From Longispora albida DSM 44784 (lineage in GTDB: Bacteria > Actinomycetota > Actinomycetes > Mycobacteriales > Micromonosporaceae): a stretch of DNA of 64,000 nucleotides. The position numbers and the translations under genes are program-made. Positions 40,689 to 49,710 of this stretch are shown here, one piece after another. How positions within the stretch are numbered: position 1 is the first letter of the stretch; each line of letters begins with the position of its first letter. The stretch spans positions 124,001 through 188,000 of the forward strand of contig NZ_KB903814.1 of NCBI RefSeq assembly GCF_000379825.1. Direction: 5' to 3'. The notes under the pieces are model-generated. The model saw only the letters and a list, made by a program, of their open reading frames with translations, searched no databases and had not been told where the DNA came from.

Positions 40689-42312
40689 GGACCGGGCCAG
40701 CAAGCGCTCGGTAGTCGACCTTCCCGCTGCTGTTCCGCGGCAGGGAGTCGAGCCGTGCCCAGCGGCGCGGGAACATCGCAGCCGGCAGCCTTTCGCGCAC
40801 CACCGCATAGAGCACTTCCTGCCCGACGGTCGCCTCGGCCACGTAGTGGACAGCCAGCTGCCGCTGACCGTTGTGCTGTTCTGCGACCACTGCGCACCAT
40901 TCCACACCCGGGACCTGGGTCAGTACGGCCTCGATCTCGTCGAGTTCGATACGCACACCCGCGATCTTGACCTGACGATCGGCTCGGCCCAGGCAGTGAG
41001 CGAGGCCGTTCTCGAATCGGGCGAGATCCCTGGTGCGATAGAGCCGCCCGGTCGGCGAGTCCGGATCGAAGGGGTCGGCAAAGAAGGCTTCCCTGGTCAG
41101 TTCTGGATCATCCAGGTACCCCAGGCCGACGCCGGCCCCGCCGACAAAGAGTTCGCCTGTCTCTCCTGCGTCAGCCGGGCGCCACGCTCCCGCCTCGTTC
41201 ACCAGCAGGTACAGCACGGCGTTGGGGACAGGAGTTCCTACCGGAATCTGAGGCCGGTCCAGGTCCGTGCCTTGGCAGCGGTACAGGGACACGTCGTCCG
41301 AGCACTCGGTCGACCCGTAGGCGTTGTACAACTCCACACCGGGGAAGACCTCTGCCACCCTGGCTGCCAGCCCCGTGTCGAGCTTCTCCCCTGTCGAGAT
41401 CAGGCATCGCAGGTCGGGGAGGGCAGCTGAGTGTTTCCTCGCTTCACCAGCCAGCCAGCCAATCACCGTGGGGACAAGTTCCGCCACCGTTGTCTGGGTC
41501 CGGGCAAGACATCCGGCCAGGCGCCTCCCGAACTGCGTGTCGGCCTCGGAGACGACCGCGACGGTGCCTCCGACCAGCAGTGCGGCGAGCATCTGCCAGA
41601 TGGAGATAACGTACCCGGGTGAGGCGCTGAACCCGATCGTGTCCGACTCACTGAGGCCGAGAGTCCGGACCATGGACAGCAGATGATTGACCATCCCCTG
41701 GTGGGTGGCCACCGCGCCCTTGGGCTGGCCCGTGCTGCCTGACGTGTAGATCACGTAGCGCGGTTCATCGGGCTCCGGGGACCGCGGCACAGCCGGCACT
41801 GACGGAGGAACCTCGCTGCCGGGTGCGGCGAGCAGGGAAACCCCGGCCTCGGCGCAGGCTGACGCAAGCGTGCTCGCGCAAGCCCCTGTTGCCCGGAGCC
41901 CAATCGCACAAAAGGGCTCCGATCTGCGGAGCACACCGGCAATCCTGGCGGCTGGCCAGGCATGATCGAGTGGCAGGTAGACGGCACCGATGCTCTCCAC
42001 CGCGAGGAAAGCCGCGATGATGTCCACCCCGCGGTCACCGGCTACCGCCACCCGGTCACCCTCACCGCATCCCGCGTCCAGGAGGATCGTCCGGAACTGC
42101 CAGGCCCGATGGCACAGACCCTGGTAGCTCACCTGCCTGTCGTCCGCCAGCACCGCTGTCCGGTCAGGTTCGGCTGCGGCCCGGCGCGTCACCTGTGCGG
42201 CGACACCGGCCCAGCTCATGTCAAACAGAACCGGATTCCGCAGCGCCCGTTCCACTGCCAGGCGCCCGGTCCCCTCATGTAGCCGCAGACTAGCCAGCCC
42301 CCCGTGTTTCAC
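40681..42312 (-). CDS. Stand-alone NRPS-type adenylation domain
   Basis: 543 residues. Core motifs A3 (YTSGSTGQPKGA), A5 (NAYGSTEC), A7 (YRTRDLARF), A8 (GRADRQVKIAGVRIELDEIE) and A10 Lys (NSSGKVDYR) are present; there is no carrier or condensation domain. The residue that binds the alpha-amino group (Asp235 in GrsA numbering, here also 235) is Val, in YVISIWQ. This points to a substrate without a normal alpha-amine, such as a hydroxy, keto, aryl or beta/omega-amino acid. It would load the separate carrier protein encoded at 53038. GTG start, 26 bp after the ABC gene. Confidence 0.9.
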   Translation of the reverse strand: MKHGGLASLRLHEGTGRLAVERALRNPVLFDMSWAGVAAQVTRRAAAEPDRTAVLADDRQVSYQGLCHRAWQFRTILLDAGCGEGDRVAVAGDRGVDIIAAFLAVESIGAVYLPLDHAWPAARIAGVLRRSEPFCAIGLRATGACASTLASACAEAGVSLLAAPGSEVPPSVPAVPRSPEPDEPRYVIYTSGSTGQPKGAVATHQGMVNHLLSMVRTLGLSESDTIGFSASPGYVISIWQMLAALLVGGTVAVVSEADTQFGRRLAGCLARTQTTVAELVPTVIGWLAGEARKHSAALPDLRCLISTGEKLDTGLAARVAEVFPGVELYNAYGSTECSDDVSLYRCQGTDLDRPQIPVGTPVPNAVLYLLVNEAGAWRPADAGETGELFVGGAGVGLGYLDDPELTREAFFADPFDPDSPTGRLYRTRDLARFENGLAHCLGRADRQVKIAGVRIELDEIEAVLTQVPGVEWCAVVAEQHNGQRQLAVHYVAEATVGQEVLYAVVRERLPAAMFPRRWARLDSLPRNSSGKVDYRALAGPVHA

Positions 42313-42338
42313 GCTCTCTTCCTTTCCCGTCGTCCGGC

Positions 42339-44204
42339 CTAGACAGCCGGTGCTGCGAACTGGGCCTTGTACAGCCGGGCATAGGCGCCATCCGCCGAAA
42401 GCAATTCGAGATGCGTACCCTGCTCGGCAATGCTTCCGTTCTCCATGACCAGGATCGTGTCGGCGTCACGGATCGTCGACAGTCGGTGGGCGATCACGAA
42501 ACTCGTCCGCCCCTGGCTCAGCCGGTCCATCGCCTCGCGGACGAGCACCTCGGTCCGGGAGTCGACCAGGCTGGTCGCCTCGTCGAGCACGAGAATCGCC
42601 GGGTCCGCGAGGAAAGCCCGCGCGATGGTTATCAGCTGGCGCTCGCCGGCGCTGATCCCGCCCCCCTCGTCATCGATGACCGTGTCGTACCCGTCCGGTA
42701 GCGTGCGGATGAAGTGATCGGCATGCGCCGCGCGGGCCGCTTCTTCGATCTCTTCCCGGCTGGCACCTTCGCGGCCATACCCGATGTTGTCGGCGATAGA
42801 GCCTCCGAACAACCAGCTCTCCTGCAGCACCATGCCAACTGCTGACCGCAGCTGCTGGCGGGAGAGGCTCGCGATGTCGACACCGTCGAGGGTGATGCGG
42901 CCTCCCGTGAGTTCGTAGAAGCGCATCAGCAGGTTGACCAGCGTGGTCTTCCCCGCGCCTGTCGGGCCGACGATCGCGACCGTCTGGCCGGGCTGCGCCT
43001 CCAGCGAGAGGCCATCGATCAGCGGGCTGTCCGGCTCGTACCGGAAGGAGATCGCTTCGAAACTGACCCTGCCCTTGACCGCCTGGGGCGCCAGCGTGGC
43101 ACTGCCATCCGGTTCAAGTTCGGAAGCGTCAAGCAGCTCGAAAACCCGCCTGGCAGAAGCGATTCCTGACTGCACGAGCCCGGTCAGACTCGTCACCTGC
43201 GTCAGCGGTCCGCTGAGCTGGCGGGAGTACTGCACGAACGCCTGCACGTCTCCGACGGACAACGTTCCGGAAATCACCCTCAGGCAGCCAACGACGGCTA
43301 CCAGCACGTACCCGATGTTGTTGACGAAGTTCATCATGGGCTGGATGGCACCGCTGAACAGCTGTGCCCGGTAACTGGACTGGAAGGCTGCCTCGTTGTG
43401 CTTGCGGAACTCCTCCGCCGAGGGTTCCACATGGCCGAAGGCCCGGATCAGAGGGAGTCCGGCATAGGCCTCCTCCACGTGCGCGTTCACCTCACCGATC
43501 GCCTTCCACTGGCGATCGAACTGAGGCTTGGCCCGTTTCCCCAGCACCGTGGTGAGGACAATCGCTCCTGGAACCGCGATCATCGCGATCAGGGACAGCA
43601 CGGGCGAGATCCAGAACATCATCGCCACCACACCAGCGATGAGAAGCAGCGAGTTGCTCAGCTGGCTCATTGTCTGCTGGAGGGTCTGCACCACGTTGTC
43701 GATGTCGTTGGTCGCCCGGCTGAGCACCTCGCCGCGCTTGCTCGCGTCGAAATAGGACAAGGGCAGCCGGCTCAGCTTGGCCTGCACCTCTGCCCTCAGC
43801 TGGTGGGCGGACTGCTGGATGGCTTTGGTCGCCTGCCGCCCCTGGGCGATCCAGCACAGCCCCGACAGGCCGTACGTGAGCAGCGCGATCAGCAGCACCC
43901 AGCCCACGGCCGCCAGGTCGATATCCTGCCCAGGTACGAAATCTGTGGACCGTAGCAATCCTGCCAGAGCGTCGTGCCCCTGCCGTTCGAGCTTGGCGAT
44001 CGCCTCGGCTTTGGAAGTCCCCGCCTCAGTCTGCTGGCCGAGCACACCAGCAACGACAAGGTTCGTGGCGTGCCCCAGCAGCAGCGGGCCGATCACGTTC
44101 AGGGTGATACTTGCCAGGCCGAGCGCGAGCATGGCAGCGAACGCCCGTTGAACCCGGACTTTGGCCAGCAGCCTCCGGCCGGTGCTGCCGAACTCGCCCG
44201 TCAC
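42339..44204 (-). CDS. ABC exporter half-transporter, second subunit
   Basis: 621 residues: a six-helix transmembrane domain (1-340) with a long periplasm-facing insert after helix 1, then the nucleotide-binding domain with Walker A GPTGAGKTTL, Q-loop LQESWLFG, signature ISAGERQ, Walker B ILVLDEATS and H-loop IAHRLS. It overlaps its partner by 4 bp (GTGA) and the two likely form a heterodimeric exporter of the IrtAB/TmrAB/LmrCD kind. In this subunit the signature Gly-Gly is replaced (SAGE), common in asymmetric pairs. Expected to export the cluster product. Confidence 0.93.
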   Translation of the reverse strand: MTGEFGSTGRRLLAKVRVQRAFAAMLALGLASITLNVIGPLLLGHATNLVVAGVLGQQTEAGTSKAEAIAKLERQGHDALAGLLRSTDFVPGQDIDLAAVGWVLLIALLTYGLSGLCWIAQGRQATKAIQQSAHQLRAEVQAKLSRLPLSYFDASKRGEVLSRATNDIDNVVQTLQQTMSQLSNSLLLIAGVVAMMFWISPVLSLIAMIAVPGAIVLTTVLGKRAKPQFDRQWKAIGEVNAHVEEAYAGLPLIRAFGHVEPSAEEFRKHNEAAFQSSYRAQLFSGAIQPMMNFVNNIGYVLVAVVGCLRVISGTLSVGDVQAFVQYSRQLSGPLTQVTSLTGLVQSGIASARRVFELLDASELEPDGSATLAPQAVKGRVSFEAISFRYEPDSPLIDGLSLEAQPGQTVAIVGPTGAGKTTLVNLLMRFYELTGGRITLDGVDIASLSRQQLRSAVGMVLQESWLFGGSIADNIGYGREGASREEIEEAARAAHADHFIRTLPDGYDTVIDDEGGGISAGERQLITIARAFLADPAILVLDEATSLVDSRTEVLVREAMDRLSQGRTSFVIAHRLSTIRDADTILVMENGSIAEQGTHLELLSADGAYARLYKAQFAAPAV

Positions 44205-45952
44205 GCTTCCTCCTCGATGAGCTGAGAGAGAACTATCTCCCGGTAGACGGAGCTGTTCGCCAGCAGATCATCATGGGTGCCTGCCGCCACGACCTCACCG
44301 GATTCAAGAACAATGATCTGATCGGCGTCTCGGATCGTGCTGATCCGCTGGGCGACCACCACGACGGTGGCTTCCGCGACCTCGGCTGCGAGCGCTGCAC
44401 GCACCCGGGCGTCTGTCGAGTAGTCAAGGGCGGAGAACGAGTCGTCAAACAGGTAGATCTGAGGTCGCCGGATGAGGACCCTCGCGATGGCCAGGCGCTG
44501 GCGCTGACCACCCGACAGGTTCGTACCGCCCTGGGAAACCTGGGCGGACAGGCCACCGTCGAGCTCTTCGACGAACTCCCGGGCCTGCGCGACCTCCAGT
44601 GCCCGCCACAACTCGGTGTCGGTGGCTTCTGGCCGGCCAAATCTCAGATTGGAGGCGATCGTGCCAGCGAACAGGCGGGGGGCCTGCGGCACTATGCCAA
44701 CCGTTGAGGCCAGTACTCCGGGGTCCAGGTTCCGGACATCCACTCCGCCGACCAGTACCTGACCGCCGGTGGGATCGGCCAGCCGGGGAACGAGCCCGAT
44801 CAAGGTGCTCTTCCCGCTCCCAGTCGAGCCGATCAGAGCGGTGGTCCGCCCGGGCCGGGCCACCAGGTTGATGCCTCGCAGAATCGGATCCTGAGCGCCT
44901 GGATACCTGAACTCGACATCCGCCAGTTCCAGATATCCGGGCTCCGGTAGCTGGCGCACGGGGTCGGCAGGCGGGATCAGGCTCGACTCAGTGCCGAGCA
45001 CCTCGGAGATCCGCTCGGCGCACACTTCAGCGCGAGGCACCATCATGAGCATGAAGGTCGCTGTGGTCACCGCGACAAGAATGACAGTGAGATAGCCGAG
45101 GAACGCCGTGAGTGCGCCGACTTGCATGTAGCCACCGTCGATCCGGAGGGCCCCGAGCCAGACCAGTGGCACGCTGAACAGGTTCACCACGGTTGCCGAC
45201 AGCGGGAACATGAGGCTGGTCAGGCGACCGGCCCTAAGCGACACATCCCTCAGCCCGCCGTTCACCTCGGCGAAGCGCCGCTCCTCGAACTCGTCCCTGG
45301 TGAACGCTCGGATCACCCTGATCCCGCTGATCTGCTCGCGGAGCACCCGGTTGACCGTGTCCACCCTGCGCTGCATCGTCCGGAAGATCGGCTGCAGAGC
45401 CCTGACGATCAGGTACATGAGTCCAGCGAGAGCAGGCACAACGACGAGAAGGGCGAGCGCCAGGAGCACGTCCTGGCTGAACGCCAGGACTACCCCGCCA
45501 AGGCCCATGATCGGCGCCAGCACCAGCATCGTGAAACTCGCCAGTACCAGCGACTGAACCTGCTGAACGTCGTTGGTCGTGCGGGTGAGTAGGGAGGACG
45601 TGCCGAACTGCGCGACCTCCCTTGAGGAGTAGGTCTGCACCCGGTCGAAGATCTTCGTCCGGAGGTCCCGGCCGACCGCAGCCGAAACCCATGCGCCGCA
45701 CCACACAGCACCCACTGTGCAGGCCACCTGAACAACTGTTACCGCGAGCATCGCGCCTCCCAGGCGAAGGATGTATCCCGTATCGCCCTTGAGCAGCCCG
45801 TTGTCCACAATGTCGGCGTTCAGCGTCGGCAGGTACAGCACGGCTGCTCCCTGTGCGACCTGTAGTGCCAGGAGCAGCAGAATGCGGCGGCGGTACGGAG
45901 CCAGCTGCGCACGGAGCAATGGAATCAGGGCTTCAGCCGATGCCACGGTCAT
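44201..45952 (-). CDS. ABC exporter half-transporter, first subunit
   Basis: 583 residues: six membrane helices, then a nucleotide-binding domain with Walker A GSTGSGKSTL, signature NLSGGQRQR and Walker B IYLFDDSFSALD. The residue after Walker B is Asp rather than catalytic Glu, so this is the degenerate ATP site of an asymmetric dimer with the 42339 protein. ATG at 45952 was chosen because AAAGGGA precedes it; an upstream frame overlapping the nucleotidyltransferase gene was rejected. Lies 32 bp after that gene. Confidence 0.93.
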   Translation of the reverse strand: MTVASAEALIPLLRAQLAPYRRRILLLLALQVAQGAAVLYLPTLNADIVDNGLLKGDTGYILRLGGAMLAVTVVQVACTVGAVWCGAWVSAAVGRDLRTKIFDRVQTYSSREVAQFGTSSLLTRTTNDVQQVQSLVLASFTMLVLAPIMGLGGVVLAFSQDVLLALALLVVVPALAGLMYLIVRALQPIFRTMQRRVDTVNRVLREQISGIRVIRAFTRDEFEERRFAEVNGGLRDVSLRAGRLTSLMFPLSATVVNLFSVPLVWLGALRIDGGYMQVGALTAFLGYLTVILVAVTTATFMLMMVPRAEVCAERISEVLGTESSLIPPADPVRQLPEPGYLELADVEFRYPGAQDPILRGINLVARPGRTTALIGSTGSGKSTLIGLVPRLADPTGGQVLVGGVDVRNLDPGVLASTVGIVPQAPRLFAGTIASNLRFGRPEATDTELWRALEVAQAREFVEELDGGLSAQVSQGGTNLSGGQRQRLAIARVLIRRPQIYLFDDSFSALDYSTDARVRAALAAEVAEATVVVVAQRISTIRDADQIIVLESGEVVAAGTHDDLLANSSVYREIVLSQLIEEEA

Positions 45953-45984
45953 ATTCCCTTTCGGAGTGTTCTCGCCAACGCCAG

Positions 45985-47166
45985 TCAGACCACAGCGCGA
46001 GGCCCGGGGACCGTGCTGCGAGAGGTCAGCGAACGCCACCTGGGTGCGCCGAACAGGCGATCGGCGAAGTCACGGTCCCAGCGCTGGGGTGCCCCGTCCA
46101 GGACCCCGTAGGTATCCAGGAGGGCGGGATCCCTGGGCACGAACTCGGATAGGAGGTTCGTGTCGATCTCGCCCGGATACAACAGCGCAGCGTGGTGCAG
46201 CGCGTAGCTGACGCTGTCCTCACAGCCGTACTCCCGAACCTGGGCCGCCAGCCGCTCCAGGCAGCCAGCGTCTTGTTTCCGCAGCAACTCCACAAGGTCA
46301 AGGAACTTCAGCACGGTCAAGTCCTTGCCCATCTCGATGTACATGAGCGTCGTCGCCTCGACATGGGCCTGCACGCACATGTCGATGATCTGGTCTACGG
46401 GCTCCAGCATCCACGCCGGCGTACCGAAGGCCACAGTCCTGACCGCCCGGGTCAGGAAGTCCCCTACGTCAGCGGTGATACCCGATCTCGGCTGGAACAG
46501 CGCGAAGCAGGGGTCAAGGACGAAGGTCTCGACGTCGTCGCGCTGGGCGGGCTTGAGGAACGGCAGCGTGGAGTTCGCCAGGTTGATCTTCCAGGTCAGC
46601 TGAGTCCGCCGGTCGAAGGGCACAACGCGCTCTGCGTTCCGCGACAGGTGCCCTTGCTCGTAGCCCAGCTCGCTGGCCATGTCGGTGAACTCGGGGAGCG
46701 CCTCCGGGCGCAGCAGCACGTCCAGGTCACCCATCCGCCGGAGCCCGAGATCGTGATACACACCCTCAGTCAGCACCGGCCCCTTGCGAATCGCGTACTC
46801 GATGCCCCGCCTGTTGAGACCCCGGATTACCTTGGAGTACTCGTCTCCGATGGCCAGGTTGCGGCGCTTGTTTCCCTCATATGCATACGCGTAGATCCAG
46901 CGGTACGGTGCCAGCGTTCGGCCATCGGCGTCATGCACGAGCCTCAGCTGCGTCAGATGGCGGCTAACCAGCGGTAACACCCCGTGGCGGCTGGTCTGGT
47001 CGAGGAAGTATCCCCAGTCCAGGTCACGGCCTTTTTCCGCAAGGAACTGGTGCACCTCCTCGCACTGCGCCTCGGTCAGCCGCAGCCGCGACAACGCCAG
47101 CAGGAGGCTGGCTTCGGGCCGCAGTCCGCGCAGACCACTCCACGCGAGGACTTTGTCATCCGACAC
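45985..47166 (-). CDS. Nucleotidyltransferase family protein (PF14907-like)
   Basis: 393 residues. The core reads EYAIRKGPVLTEGVY, then RRMGDLDVLLRPEALPEF, with the DxD metal pair of the polymerase-beta-like nucleotidyltransferase fold. This group is found in several RiPP and lasso-peptide clusters, where related proteins modify peptides or small acceptors. The GTG at 47166 follows GGGGGA and overlaps the pyruvate-kinase-like gene by 11 bp. It probably transfers a nucleotidyl group to a pathway intermediate or peptide. Both the acceptor and the nucleotide are unknown. Confidence 0.82.
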   Translation of the reverse strand: MSDDKVLAWSGLRGLRPEASLLLALSRLRLTEAQCEEVHQFLAEKGRDLDWGYFLDQTSRHGVLPLVSRHLTQLRLVHDADGRTLAPYRWIYAYAYEGNKRRNLAIGDEYSKVIRGLNRRGIEYAIRKGPVLTEGVYHDLGLRRMGDLDVLLRPEALPEFTDMASELGYEQGHLSRNAERVVPFDRRTQLTWKINLANSTLPFLKPAQRDDVETFVLDPCFALFQPRSGITADVGDFLTRAVRTVAFGTPAWMLEPVDQIIDMCVQAHVEATTLMYIEMGKDLTVLKFLDLVELLRKQDAGCLERLAAQVREYGCEDSVSYALHHAALLYPGEIDTNLLSEFVPRDPALLDTYGVLDGAPQRWDRDFADRLFGAPRWRSLTSRSTVPGPRAVV

Positions 47167-48214
47167 TGGTTCCCCCGTTTACTGGTTTGCCCGATTGATC
47201 CAGATACAGCTCCGCGCGCCTGATGACCGTGCGGAGCACCTCCACCACACGCACCGGATGCAGGCCGTACCCTGTCTCGCCGGTCACAAGAAGGGCACTG
47301 GCACCGTCGAGGACCGCATTGGCTACATCCGACACCTCCGCCCGCGATGGCATCCGGCTCTCCCGCATGGAATGGAGAAGCTGAGTAGCCACAATGGATG
47401 ACTTACGCCTTCGCGCACACTCTGCCACAATCCGCTTCTGCACGAAGGGCACGTCCTCGAAGGGGATCTCGACCGCCAGGTCTCCCCGCGCGACCATCAG
47501 GCCATCAAACGCCTCGGCCATGTCCTCCAGCTCACGCAGTGCCTGCGGGTGCTCGACCTTGCCGACCAGCAGCTGGTGGGGCGCCAGGGACCTCAGCTCG
47601 TGGTAGTCGGCAGCAGAACAGGCGAAGGACAGCGCCACGATGTCGGCCCCGAGCTGCTGTGCGAATCGAAGGTCCGACACGTCGCGGTCCGTAAGGCCAG
47701 GCAGCACATTGGACGATCCCGGCATCGACAGCCCTCGCCCTGACGTGACCAGCCCACCTTGGCTCACCACGCATCTGACCTCGGCTGGGCTGACATCGAC
47801 GATATCGAGGACGATGGCGCCGTCGTCGATGAGGACCCTTCCTCCTGCGGGCACCCGATCCACCAGCCACGGGTACAGAGTCCATGTCTGGTGGGAGTGC
47901 GCCTCGCTCCGGGACACCGTCAGCGTGACGACCTCCCCGTCCGACCACTGCGCCCGCCCGCCAGGCAGAACGCCGAGCCGGTTCTTCCGGCCCTGCAGGT
48001 CCGCGAGTAGCTGGACCGGGCGGCCTGCGGCGGCAGCGGCCTCACGTACGTGCCGTGCCACCGCAGCGTGCCAGTCCCTTGTTCCGCTGCTCAGGCTGAG
48101 CCTGACCACGTCCAGGCCGGCACGTACCATGCCCTCGATGCACGATCGGCTCTGGCTAATCGGACCGAGCGTCGCCATAATCGCCGTGCCCCGCCCGGCC
48201 TCAGAGTTCAGCAC
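47156..48214 (-). CDS. Short pyruvate-kinase-like enzyme
   Basis: 352 residues against about 470 for a bacterial pyruvate kinase: the A-barrel and B domain are present, the C-terminal allosteric domain is missing. LLVGKVEHPQAL (Lys219, Glu221) and MVARGDLAVEIP (Asp245) keep the catalytic Lys and metal ligands. The N-terminal RxNxSHG motif is altered to RLSLSSG, and the DLxGPKIR strand to DLQGRKNR, so substrate binding has changed. GTG start at 48214 overlaps the oxygenase gene by 7 bp. In a biosynthetic operon it may use phosphoenolpyruvate or a similar enol-phosphate rather than serve glycolysis. Confidence 0.82.
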   Translation of the reverse strand: MLNSEAGRGTAIMATLGPISQSRSCIEGMVRAGLDVVRLSLSSGTRDWHAAVARHVREAAAAAGRPVQLLADLQGRKNRLGVLPGGRAQWSDGEVVTLTVSRSEAHSHQTWTLYPWLVDRVPAGGRVLIDDGAIVLDIVDVSPAEVRCVVSQGGLVTSGRGLSMPGSSNVLPGLTDRDVSDLRFAQQLGADIVALSFACSAADYHELRSLAPHQLLVGKVEHPQALRELEDMAEAFDGLMVARGDLAVEIPFEDVPFVQKRIVAECARRRKSSIVATQLLHSMRESRMPSRAEVSDVANAVLDGASALLVTGETGYGLHPVRVVEVLRTVIRRAELYLDQSGKPVNGGTSVG

Positions 48215-48999
48215 GGCGCAAGCTCCTTCGCACTGCACCGGTGGTACTCCCTGCGGAACGTCCCCGGATCTGTCACCACGACAGGGGTGACGCCGTGCAG
48301 GATGCCAGCTCCGGGCAGATTGTTGACGAACACGATCTGATCCGGGCCGACAGATGGCAGCACGACACCGCCTTCGGCACACACTGCCTCATGGTGCTCA
48401 GCTCTGAGGACCGGCTTGCTGCCTTCGGTCGCCTCGTCGGACCACTCGAAGACATCTTCGAACCCGAGCGACCTGCCAGCCATGTAGGGCCGGATGTCAA
48501 CCAGAAGCAGGTCACCTCCCCCGAAGCCGGTGACCGGCCCGTAGAGGTGGGAGAACAAGAGCGCGTCCCGGTCGATGTGCAGCTGCTTGAAGCTCCAGCT
48601 GCTGCCGTAGAGCTCCAGCGGGATCGAACCGTCGGAGATCGTGCCGGTCTTGACCTTGAAACCAGCCGGGGCTGGCCGCTGGAGGCCCTCACACCGGAAC
48701 ACCTCCCACACACTGCGGAATAGCTCCTCGTGAAAGACCCGAGCGTTCTCGACGTCGAAGTACTCGGCGACTCCGGTCACAATGGCCGCCCCGGGGCCAG
48801 GGTCAGCTCCATCGCGGATCAGGAGCGCGGCGACGGCCCTGGCCAGGCTTGCAGGAACGCGGACCCCTTCTGCCTGCGTCAGGTGTTCGGCGAGGTCGAC
48901 CCGGAACCTGGCGAACGGAGCCTGTGCTGGCAGCGGCAAAGCGGCCAGGCTGTCGAGCGCCGCCCTGCGCACAGCCATCATGTCTGTTCCGGCGCTCAT
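48208..48999 (-). CDS. Fe(II)/2-oxoglutarate-dependent oxygenase-like protein
   Basis: 263 residues. The double-stranded beta-helix ligands are His141 and Asp143 in KQLHIDRDALLF and His235 in AGILHGVTPV; an Arg in TFRREYHRC may bind 2-oxoglutarate. A helical N-terminal half precedes the barrel. Such enzymes hydroxylate, desaturate or cyclise amino acids and peptides. It overlaps both neighbours (4 and 7 bp) in the minus operon. The JmjC-like protein at 55788 is a second, unrelated-type oxygenase in the same cluster. Confidence 0.82.
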   Translation of the reverse strand: MSAGTDMMAVRRAALDSLAALPLPAQAPFARFRVDLAEHLTQAEGVRVPASLARAVAALLIRDGADPGPGAAIVTGVAEYFDVENARVFHEELFRSVWEVFRCEGLQRPAPAGFKVKTGTISDGSIPLELYGSSWSFKQLHIDRDALLFSHLYGPVTGFGGGDLLLVDIRPYMAGRSLGFEDVFEWSDEATEGSKPVLRAEHHEAVCAEGGVVLPSVGPDQIVFVNNLPGAGILHGVTPVVVTDPGTFRREYHRCSAKELAPC

Positions 49000-49709
49000 G
49001 CGAGGCTTCCTCCGCTCACCATCGTTGCGCGCTTCTCCGGCTCGAGGTTCCGCCCGGCAGAGAGCAACGCGGTCAGCGTCTCGCGAACCTGCGCCGAGGA
49101 CTGCTGCCCGTCCACCGTCCGCAGGTGACCGCGCTCGGCGAAATGCTCCCGTACGGGTGCGCTCACCTCGCGATACTCCGCCAAGCGTTGTTCGAATCTC
49201 CTCGTGTCGTCATCGCCCCGCCGCCCTGCGGGCCCGCCACAGTCCAGGCACGCTCCGGTCACTGCCAGGTCCAGCGGCAGGCCACAGGCCAGGCAGAGCC
49301 GGCGGACGGCAACGCGTGCCCGCGCCACGGAGTCCGGCACCTCGATGAAGACGAAGGCCGCCATCCGCGCACCCGCACTCTGGACCGCCTGGGCGAAATC
49401 ATGGCACTGCGCGAGATCCCGCGGATATCCCTCGACTGCCACCGCGAGGACGCTGGACGGAACGCGCTGCAGGAAATGGACGAACTCCCGGAGCACGAGC
49501 TCGTTGGACAGCAGTTCCTGCTTCAGTAACGTGTCCCGCAACTCGAGGCCCAGTGGGTCACCAATCGAACTCAGATAGAGCCCGTAGTCGCGTACCCCGA
49601 ACCTGGCCAGCCAGGGATGCTGCTGGTCCAGGGACAACAGAGCTGTCGTCTTGCCCGCGCCTGGCGGGCCAGTCACCGGGGTGATCAGCAGCTGGCGTGG
49701 TTCCGCCAC
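48996..49709 (-). CDS. Adenylate-kinase-like P-loop nucleotide kinase
   Basis: 237 residues. The P-loop is TGPPGAGKTTALL with Lys20; VEGYPRDLAQC corresponds to the DGFPRT segment of adenylate kinase; a Cys4 zinc lid (CLACG and CLDCG, near residues 144-165) and late RFEQRLAEYRE match bacterial adenylate kinases with a metal lid. The AMP-binding region is divergent. GTG at 49709 sits one base after the stop of the radical SAM gene. A housekeeping adenylate kinase would not be expected here, so it may phosphorylate a nucleotide-like intermediate or the peptide. Substrate open. Confidence 0.8.
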   Translation of the reverse strand: MAEPRQLLITPVTGPPGAGKTTALLSLDQQHPWLARFGVRDYGLYLSSIGDPLGLELRDTLLKQELLSNELVLREFVHFLQRVPSSVLAVAVEGYPRDLAQCHDFAQAVQSAGARMAAFVFIEVPDSVARARVAVRRLCLACGLPLDLAVTGACLDCGGPAGRRGDDDTRRFEQRLAEYREVSAPVREHFAERGHLRTVDGQQSSAQVRETLTALLSAGRNLEPEKRATMVSGGSLA

Positions 49710-49710
49710 C

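Noticed and set aside
45800-45815. DnaA-box-like TTGTCCACA (also near 26658 and 62264)
   Set aside because: Single scattered copies inside genes; no cluster, so not an origin.
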